NCBI GenBank assembly: GCA_013693735.1
Contig: CP059255.1
Location: 1,050,137 to 1,056,375, forward strand
Length of the DNA stretch: 6,239 nt
Direction: 5' to 3'
Source of the DNA: Rhodoblastus sp.
Lineage (GTDB): Bacteria; Pseudomonadota; Alphaproteobacteria; Rhizobiales; Beijerinckiaceae
Below, in pieces: positions 1 to 5,150 of this stretch (position 1 is its first letter; each line of letters opens with the position of its first letter). The position numbers and the translations under genes were made by a program. The notes beneath the pieces are model-generated. The model saw nothing but the letters and a program-made list of their open reading frames with translations, had not been told where the DNA came from and did no database searches.

Positions 1-621
1 CCCTCGGACGGCAAGGCGGTGACGGGCTGGAGCGACCGCGACGCCGCCTTCCTCGACGTCGCGCGAAAAATCAGGGCCGCCCTGAACGAACGTCCCGAGC
101 GCGCCGGCGCCGCTTCGTCGCCGCCGCCCGCCGCTGCGGCCAGCGCGGCCGCGCCGCGCGTCGCGCAAGCGCGTTCCAGCAATCTCGCGATCAACAAGCG
201 GTTCACGCAAGCCGACGAAGACGCCTTCGTGTTGAGCGCGTTCGAGTTCATGGCGGAGTTCTTCGAAGGCTCGCTCGACGCGCTTCGCGAGCGCAACGCC
301 GACATCGCCGTGCGCTTTCGCCGCATCGACGCCAACCGCTTCACCGCCGCCGCTTACCGCGACAGCCGCAAGGAGGCGGCGTGCACGATCTGGATCGGCG
401 GAGATGTCATGACGTCGGGCGTCAAATATGTCGGAAGCGACAGCGGCGCGACCAACGTCATGAACGAGACGTTGACCGTCGAGAGAACCGATCACGGCCT
501 GTTCTTCAACGCCTTGATGGGAGGGATGCATCGCTCCGGCGGGGCGTCGCGCAGACTGTCGAGCGAACAGGCGGCGGAATGGTTGTGGGCGATGTTTCTC
601 GAACCGATGCAGCGGCGCTGA
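1..621 (+). CDS. TIR-domain protein, C-terminal part (5' end outside window)
   Basis: The frame is open from base 1 to the TGA at 619-621 and gives 206 visible residues. A GTG at 19 could be called as a start, but the reading frame runs in from upstream and those residues match a domain, so the gene is truncated by the window edge. Residues 1-25 (PSDGKAVTGW, then DAAFLDVARKIR) have the form of the last strand/helix of bacterial TIR domains, where P-x-D/N-x-x-x-V-x-x-W is followed by D-x-A-F. Residues about 29-55 are an Ala/Pro linker. Residues about 60-206 form a separate mixed alpha/beta domain containing FRRIDANRFTAAAYRD, CTIWIGGD, SDSGATNVMNETL and a terminal AAEWLWAMFLEPMQ helix. I recall similar C-terminal domains on other bacterial TIR proteins but cannot name the family. 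TIR domains often act as NAD-consuming enzymes in defence. The catalytic Glu would lie upstream, so activity cannot be judged. No signal peptide or membrane segment is visible, and a cytoplasmic location is expected. Confidence 0.8.
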   Translation, partial: PSDGKAVTGWSDRDAAFLDVARKIRAALNERPERAGAASSPPPAAAASAAAPRVAQARSSNLAINKRFTQADEDAFVLSAFEFMAEFFEGSLDALRERNADIAVRFRRIDANRFTAAAYRDSRKEAACTIWIGGDVMTSGVKYVGSDSGATNVMNETLTVERTDHGLFFNALMGGMHRSGGASRRLSSEQAAEWLWAMFLEPMQRR

Positions 622-626
622 CGGGC

Positions 627-655
627 GCGGCGGGTCGACGGCGCATTCCCGCCGC
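627..655. terminator. GC stem-loop between convergent genes, possible bidirectional terminator
   Basis: An 8-bp perfect inverted repeat (GCGGCGGG at 627-634, CCCGCCGC at 648-655) with a 13-nt loop fills most of the 36 bp between the TIR stop (621) and the caspase stop (658). There is no U-tract on either side, so it is not a textbook intrinsic terminator. Its position between two convergent stop codons is the main support. In DNA this GC-rich, short stems also arise by chance. Confidence 0.35.
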
Positions 656-657
656 CC

Positions 658-2861
658 TCACCGCGTCGGTTGCCGCACCTGCCAGAAAGAGAGGCTGAGG
701 GCGCTCGCCTCCAGCGCGAGGCGGGGGCCGCCGCGCGTCGCTCCGCTCAGGAGCGCGTCGAGATCGTCGCCCTCCCCGCGCGCCGCGCCGGCGGCCGCGT
801 CGTTGAACGCGGCGAGCCCGCACAGATTGGGCAGCTCCGCCTCGCCGGGTCGGAACGGCGCGCCGATCACCAGCGCGCCATTGGCGGCGGCCGGCGCGAA
901 GCCGGGGCTGATCGCGCGGGCGTGATAGGGAATTTCGACGCTCAGCCGCTTGCCGGGTTCGAGCCGGTCGGCGACGCTCAGCCCGACCGGGCAGGCCGGG
1001 CGGCGGGCGATCAGGTTCCAGCCGTCGTCGAGGAAGAACACCGCCGGCAACACCGCCTCCTCGCCGCGATTTTCGAGCGTGAGCGTGAGGCGATCGCAGA
1101 CCTCCAGCGGCGCGCCCTCCTCGATCGGCGCGCCCGGCGTCTTGAACGCGCATTTGCCGGAGGCGTCGAGACCGTGACGGCGCGCCTGCGCCGTCACCGC
1201 CAGCGCGCCGGCGCCGAGCCCCGCCTGCGCCAGCCGGCGCAGCGTCAGCGCCTGCCGCGCGCGCGACAGCGCCCGCTCCAGCGCGGCGGCGGCGCGGGCC
1301 GGATCGGCGAAGGTTTCCGAGGTGACGAGAGGCCCGGCGTCGAGCGCGCTCGCCTCGGCGCCGGCGGGCGCGAGGCGCAGGCCTTGCGGCGTCAGCCAGG
1401 CGACGAGCCCGGGTCGTCCTGCGTTCGCGCGACGCGCCCCGCCAGCGGCCCGTCGACGACGGCGTCGAGCGCGGCGCGGGCGGCGGCGGCGAAAGCGGGC
1501 TCCTCGACACCCGGCGCGAGGCGGGGCGGGGCGAGGCGCAAGGCGACGCCCGCCGCCGGACGCAGCAGGCGGGCGTAAGCGGCCTCCTCGCTTCGGCTTG
1601 TCGGCCTGTTCGCCGGTCTTTTGCCCGGTCTTCCGGCCGGTTTTCTCCGTGGACGCTTCGCCCGCGCAGGGCGAGCGCAGCGGATCGCAGCCGGCCGGCG
1701 CGAGCGCGTAACGCGCTTCGAGCGCCTGCGCCTGCGTGACGACGGCGCGCGCCAGCGCCGCCTCGGGCGGGGCGTCGGGCGTCGCGTAGAGGGCGATCAC
1801 CGCGCCTTCGTCGAGCCCTTCGAGTTGGCCGGCGAGGACGACGCCGTCGGCGACGCGCCAGGTCGTCCCGCTCTGCGCCGGCGCGCCGCCGGGAAGGGCG
1901 CGTCGAGCCCGTCGCCCTCGAAGCTCGGGGTCTGGCGCGCCTGAAAGCTCGGGTCGGCGCGCAGCAGCCGGCCGGCCTCGACCAGCGTCTGGCGGTAGCT
2001 CAGGCCGCGCGAGCGTTCGAGCGCCTGCGCCAGCGCGAGCGTGAAGATCGAGCCCCAAGAGCGTTTCGCGAGCGGCAGATTGGCCGGCAGCGCGGCCTCG
2101 CGCGCCGTCTCGTTGGGCTGCGAGGCGTAGAAGGCGACGAGCCTGCCCGCGCCCGGCGGCGGCGCCGGCTGTTCGGCGAGCGGCGTCGTGCGGTCGGGCG
2201 ACAGCGCGTTCGCCACGCTCGCCTCGCCCTGCGGCGGGTCGATCTTCTTGTCGCGCGCGGCGCCCTCGACGTCGCGCGAGGCGGCGCCGGAGAAGCAGGA
2301 ATCGAGGATGAACCACACGTCCGCGCCCTTCAGGCGGATGGCGTCGAGCCGGGCGCCGAACTCGGTCGAGACGATGGCGGCGGAAAACGGCTCGGCGCCG
2401 GCCGAAGCGTTCGGCGCGGCGTCGGCCGGCAGGAAAAGCTGATCGAGCCCGTCGCTCTTGCGCGCCGCCCGCGCCGCCTGCCGCGAGCCGTGGCCGGAGC
2501 CGTAGACGACGACGAGGTCGCCGCGCTCGGCGCTCGCCGCCAGCCGGTCGAGCTCGCCCAGAATCGCCGCCCGCGTCGGCGCGCCGCGCGTCCCCTCGAC
2601 GCCGTCGGCGAGCACGATGAAATCGGATGTCGGCAGCCCGCGCGCGGACAGAGCGCGCATCACCCGGCGCACGTCGTTGGCGGGGGCGCGCAGCCGTTTG
2701 TCGGCCGGGAAATTCGGATAGGCGGAGACGCCGAACAACAGGCCGAGGGTCTTGGCCTGCGCCGGGGCGACGCCGGCCGCGCCGAGCCAAAGGCAGAGCG
2801 CGCCGAAAGCGGCGGCGACGAAGCGCGCGCCCGCGCGGCGGATCGGGACGGCGCCGATCAA
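658..2861 (-). CDS. Exported caspase-family (peptidase C14 type) protein, three frame breaks as given
   Basis: With the three breaks repaired (one base missing near 1891, one extra near 1590, one missing near 1410) the gene is 2205 nt, or 734 residues. It starts at TTG 2861, the first possible start in its frame, and overlaps the upstream stop. Residues 1-36 are a signal peptide (RR, a hydrophobic core, VAPAQA before K37). The caspase domain spans about 37-330: GLLFGVSAYPN, the catalytic His124 in VVVYGSGHGS, the catalytic Cys189 in VWFILDSCFSG, then LVAFYASQPNETA and SWGSIFTLALAQAL, all typical of the fold. Then come a region with VVLAGQLEGLDEGAVIALYA, a lysine-rich KTG repeat linker at about 405-417, and a C-terminal module (about 560-695) with cysteines 571, 589, 624 and 681. 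The final residues are outside any recognised fold. It is predicted to be a periplasmic Cys protease; substrate and cleavage specificity (Asp or Arg/Lys) cannot be read. The whole post-caspase half matches the protein at 5151-6239. It is the last gene of the operon. Confidence 0.87.
1407..1414 (-). other. Frame break: one base missing in the caspase gene
   Basis: Upstream of this point the sensible frame ends GRVARTQDDPG and then runs to a stop about 5 codons later. Downstream, the continuing frame resumes as GLVAWLTPQGLRLAPAG. The join lies at the CCCGGG at 1408-1413, and one added C or G there restores a continuous reading. Confidence 0.7.
1584..1600 (-). other. Frame break: one extra base in the caspase gene
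   Basis: The frame carrying the KTG linker and EQADKPK turns into Arg/Pro-rich shadow sequence here. The adjacent frame continues with EEAAYARLLRPAAGVALRLA, which aligns with LWAQVESAGVGFRLTVA in the paralog at 5151-6239. Dropping one base near 1590 joins them. Confidence 0.7.
1613..1648 (-). repeat. Three imperfect 12-bp tandem repeats encoding a KTG linker
   Basis: Units lie at 1613-1624 (ccggtcttttgc), 1625-1636 (ccggtcttccgg) and 1637-1648 (ccggttttctcc). On the minus strand they encode x-K-T-G three times. This hydrophilic, lysine-rich stretch sits between the caspase half and the C-terminal half and is locally richer in A/T than its surroundings. The paralog at 5151-6239 lacks it, which fits a flexible linker gained by local repeat expansion. 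Confidence 0.7.
1886..1896 (-). other. Frame break: one base missing in the caspase gene
   Basis: The caspase frame reads QTPSFEGDGLDAPFP and then degenerates to RRRRAGRPG. The neighbouring frame continues with GGAPAQSGTTWRVADGVVL. One extra C in the CCC run (plus-strand GGG at 1891-1893) gives DAPFPGGAPAQSG and restores the long C-terminal half. Confidence 0.75.
2858..2861 (-). promoter_or_regulatory. TTGA start/stop overlap (FecR-like to caspase)
   Basis: The TTG start of the caspase gene (2861-2859) overlaps the TGA stop of the FecR-like gene (2860-2858) by two bases, the counterpart of the common ATGA overlap. No in-frame ATG, GTG or TTG precedes it after the previous stop, and a full signal peptide follows immediately. 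An AAGGGCGG stretch at 2871-2878 is a weak ribosome-binding site. The arrangement suggests termination-reinitiation coupling. Confidence 0.65.
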
Positions 2862-3746
2862 GGCGCGCGCCCGCCCTTGGCGAGACGGTCGAGCAAGGCG
2901 CGGGCGGGGGCGTCGTCGCGGCCCGCCAGCAGGCCGGCGGCGTAGAAATCATGCCGGGCGGGCTTGCGCGACAAGACCGACCGCGCGCGCCAGCGCCGCC
3001 GTCTCGGGCGTCGGCGCGCCGGCCGCGATCCAGTCGGGCGGCGACGGCGCGGGCGCGACGGTCAGCTCGGCTTTCGCCACCCGCCCTTCGGCGTCGCGCA
3101 GCAACAGGGTCAGCCGCCCGGCCGCCCCGGCGGGCACGACCAGCGCGGCGCTTTGCGCGTCCGTGCGGATCGCCGCCAGCGGCGCGCGGGCGGAGCGCGC
3201 GGGGGCGAGCAGTTCGAGCGTGAAAGGCGCGGCGCCGTCGCGCCAGGCCGCCCAGAGCGGGGCGCCCGCCGCGACACGCTGGCCGCGCGCCGCCCCCAGC
3301 GTGAAGCGCGGCGGCGCGTCGGCGCGGCCCACCAGATTGGTCGCCGTCGCCTCGGGCTTGGCGCGGAACAGGTCGCCGAGCCGCGCGGCGAGCGCGGCGA
3401 AGCGACCGCCTCCGCCCATCTCGCCGACGACGCGATGGGGCGAGCGCGCCGCGTCGACGCGCAGGCGCTTGTCCTTCGCCGTCTCGATCACCAGGGCGGC
3501 AGCGCCCTCCACCTCCAGCGCGTCGCCGTCGAACAGCGGCGTCCACACCTGCGCCTCGATCGGCTGGCCCTCGCGCCGCAGCACCGGCGCCGGCGCGCCC
3601 GGCGGCGCCTCGACCGCGACGACGTAACCGGCGGGGCGACGCTCCTGCGCACATGCGGGCGTGATCAGAGTTGCGGGCGTGATCAGGCCGAGGATCGCCG
3701 CGAGCAGCGCGACGACGCGCGCGGGGGCAAGACACAGCCGGCGCAT
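2858..3746 (-). CDS. Exported FecR-like protein, one frame break near its 3' end as given
   Basis: The start is ATG 3746, with GGAG eight bases upstream; a longer frame from 3830 exists but overlaps CHASE2 and would bury the signal peptide. Residues 1-33 are a signal peptide (MRRL, a hydrophobic core with a duplicated LITPA, then ACA before QERR). Residues about 38-110 (GYVVAVE, PVLRREGQPI, WTPLFDGDALEVEGAAALVI) follow the FecR pattern of small beta strands around a GD-x-L turn. Residues about 150-255 look like a second beta domain (RFTLGAARGQRV, PLWAAW, FTLELL, GRLTLLLRDAEGRV). The C-terminus is helical. As given, the frame stops at 2949. Removing one base near 2980 continues it as RKPARHDFYAAGLLAG to a TGA at 2858, giving 888 nt and 295 residues. 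FecR domains usually sense or relay signals in the periplasm; no FecI-type sigma factor is present here. The assignment rests on pattern rather than a strong motif. Confidence 0.6.
2960..2985 (-). other. Frame break: one extra base near the end of the FecR-like gene
   Basis: The main frame ends ALARAVGLVAQARPA and a stop at 2949. One base dropped in the GCGCGCGG stretch gives ALARASVLSRKPARHDFYAA and a further 30 or so codons of ordinary composition. These end in a TGA that overlaps the next start, as expected in a coupled operon. Confidence 0.65.
3654..3689 (-). repeat. 18-bp tandem duplication inside the signal peptide of the FecR-like gene
   Basis: Units 3654-3671 and 3672-3689 share their first 15 bases exactly (tgcgggcgtgatcag). 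On the minus strand they encode LITPAT followed by LITPAC, so the hydrophobic part of the signal peptide was lengthened in frame by six residues. The near identity suggests a recent slippage duplication. Confidence 0.8.
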
Positions 3747-3748
3747 CA
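3744..3748 (-). promoter_or_regulatory. TGATG stop/start overlap (CHASE2 to FecR-like)
   Basis: The TGA of CHASE2 (3748-3746) and the ATG of the FecR-like gene (3746-3744) share one base. This tight junction marks a single transcript and probable translational coupling. Confidence 0.8.
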
Positions 3749-5122
3749 GGCGTTCTCCGCTTGCGAGGTCGAAGGTTTGAGCAGCACCCGCCAGCGCAGG
3801 CCCGAACGCCATCCCGCGACGATGTCCCACAGGCTTTGCGCGGCGGCGAGGCGGCGAGCATGGCGAGCGCCGAGGCGACGATTTCGAGCGCGCTCGACGG
3901 CGCGACGAGGCGCCCGAGCAGCGGCGCGGCCGCCAGACAGATCAGCGTGACCACGACGCTCGCCGCCGCCGCCCGCAGGCGCGACGAGGCGAGCGCCATC
4001 GCCGCGAACAGAGCCAGCGCGATCAGCGTGCGGCCGGCGTCGCCGATCCGCGCCGCGCTCAGGATCGCCGGCGCGCCAGCCACCGCGTTGGCGGCGATCA
4101 CCACGCCGGGCAGCCGGCCGATCGGCGTCGGATGCTCGTCGAACGTGTCCGAATGCGTCGCGCCGACGATCACGAAACGCCCGGCGAAGGGCGCGTCGGC
4201 GACGCGCGCGGCGGGAAGCGCGACGCCCTGCGCGTCGACCAGCGTGCGCGCGGGAATGCGCCGCATCAGCGCCGTCGCGCGCCCGGCCGCGTCCTCGATC
4301 TCGGGCATGGGCGCGCCCGGATCGGCGCTGAACAGGAAAGAGATGTTGGCCTCCTCGGCCGGATTGCGCGGCCAGTCCGGCGCCGGGCCCGGATTTTTCG
4401 GAGCGGGCGCCTCTCCCGTTTTGTCCGCGGTTTTGACGCGGGCGCAGGCCGAGCGCGCGCCAGTCGAGGAAGCGGTCGAGATCGCTTTGCGCCCGCCCGG
4501 CCGCGATCGCCGCCGCGATCAGCTGCGGCGAGGGATAGGCGAGGCCCGCTCCGTTCTCGCAGACCGTCTGCGCCAGCCGCCAGCGTCGCACCACGCCGTC
4601 GGAATCCTTCAAGGCGAGGCTCGCCGCCTGGCGGATGTTGGCGCGCCCGGCGATCTCGCGCTCGAAGGCGAAGGGCTCGGGCGTCTCGCCCTCCTCGCCG
4701 ACGCGGAAACGGCGGGCGAGCGCCAGCGGCGGCGCCTGAGCGGGCCACGCCGCCAGCGTCTCGCGCAGGGCCGCGTCGCCGGCGGCGTCCGGGCTTGGGC
4801 GCGACAGATCGACGTCGAGCAGCACGCCGTTCGCGCCCTTGGCGGCGGCGAGCGACAGCAGCCCGGCGAGCAGCGCGCGCGGCGCGCGGTCGGGCGATCC
4901 GTAGAGCGCCATCGCCTCGGCGTCGACGTCGATCAACGTCACCGGCACGGCCGAGCGCGTCGCGCCCGAGAAGGTCGAGGTCCAGCGGATCAGCAAGTCG
5001 CGATCGCTCAGCGCGGAGGCGGCGTCGGAGACGAGGTCGGTCTTGCCGAACAGGCCGAGCAGCCCGATCAGCGCGGCGAGGATCGCCGGCCGCGCCCATT
5101 TCTCCGCCCGTCGCCGAAGCAT
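3746..5122 (-). CDS. Stand-alone CHASE2 membrane sensor protein, two compensating frame breaks as given
   Basis: CHASE2 is an extracytoplasmic sensory domain normally fused to kinases, cyclases or GGDEF modules. Here the corrected protein is 458 residues. It has an N-terminal membrane segment (about 10-27, AILAALIGLLGLFG) and a periplasmic domain (about 30-360) with LSDRDLLIRW, VPVTLIDVDAEAM, ANGVLLDVDLSRP and the hallmark VIVGATHSDTFDEHPTPIG (about 317-334) followed by PGVVIAANAV. Three further membrane segments follow at about 364-379, 386-404 and 410-425. The short tail WDIVAGWRSGLRWRVLL holds no output domain. The frame moves near 4440 (one extra base) and returns near 3848 (one missing), so the two breaks cancel; without correction the GATHS motif and the last membrane segments are lost. 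The start ATG 5122 follows the upstream stop by 28 bp, with a purine-rich GGAGAGAGGGG in the gap. The ligand is unknown. The shared periplasmic location with the next two products suggests it works with them. Confidence 0.85.
   Translation of the reverse strand: MLRRRAEKWARPAILAALIGLLGLFGKTDLVSDAASALSDRDLLIRWTSTFSGATRSAVPVTLIDVDAEAMALYGSPDRAPRALLAGLLSLAAAKGANGVLLDVDLSRPSPDAAGDAALRETLAAWPAQAPPLALARRFRVGEEGETPEPFAFEREIAGRANIRQAASLALKDSDGVVRRWRLAQTVCENGAGLAYPSPQLIAAAIAAGRAQSDLDRFLDWRALGLRPRQNRGQNGRGARSEKSGPGAGLAAQSGRGGQHLFPVQRRSGRAHARDRGRGRARDGADAAHSRAHAGRRAGRRASRRARRRRALRRAFRDRRRDAFGHVRRASDADRPAARRGDRRQRGGWRAGDPERGADRRRRPHADRAGSVRGDGARLVAPAGGGGERRGHADLSGGRAAARAPRRAVERARNRRLGARHARRLAAAQSLWDIVAGWRSGLRWRVLLKPSTSQAENA
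3755..3758 (-). promoter_or_regulatory. Ribosome-binding site of the FecR-like gene
   Basis: GGAG on the minus strand, eight bases from ATG 3746, inside the end of the CHASE2 gene. It decides the start in favour of 3746 over the longer upstream frame. Confidence 0.6.
3841..3856 (-). other. Frame break: one base missing in the CHASE2 gene
   Basis: The membrane segment EIVASALAMLAAS runs in one frame and its continuation AAAQSLWDIVAGWRSGLRW in the next. One base added in the GCCGCCTCGCCGCCG region joins them and leads to the stop that overlaps the following gene. Confidence 0.75.
4432..4450 (-). other. Frame break: one extra base in the CHASE2 gene
   Basis: The first frame reads FLDWRALGLRP and then becomes an Arg/Gly-rich shadow. 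The other frame reads RVKTADKTGEAPAPKNPG, then DWPRNPAEEANISFLFS and on into the CHASE2 hallmark. Removing one base near the GGG at 4440-4442 joins the halves. Confidence 0.7.
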
Positions 5123-5150
5123 CGTCCCGCGCCCCCGCCCCTCTCTCCGA

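Noticed and set aside
19..21. GTG at 19 as the start of the TIR protein
   Set aside because: The frame is open to base 1 and the residues before the GTG belong to the conserved end of a TIR domain, so it is an internal Val codon.
506..1510. A 334-codon minus-strand frame overlapping the end of the caspase gene and the TIR gene
   Set aside because: It is extremely Arg-rich, runs through the convergent stop codons and overlaps better-supported frames on both strands.
1613..1648. CRISPR or regulatory repeat array
   Set aside because: Only three adjacent 12-bp units with no spacers, in frame and encoding a KTG linker.
3747..3830. Extended N-terminus of the FecR-like protein from 3830
   Set aside because: It would overlap the CHASE2 tail and place 28 extra residues before a clear signal peptide. 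ATG 3746 has a well-spaced GGAG.
658..4308. A single 1216-codon minus-strand open frame
   Set aside because: It joins true segments of CHASE2 and caspase genes with long Arg/Gly-rich out-of-frame stretches. It stays open only because stop codons are rare at this GC content, and the true signal peptides and the caspase active site lie in another frame.
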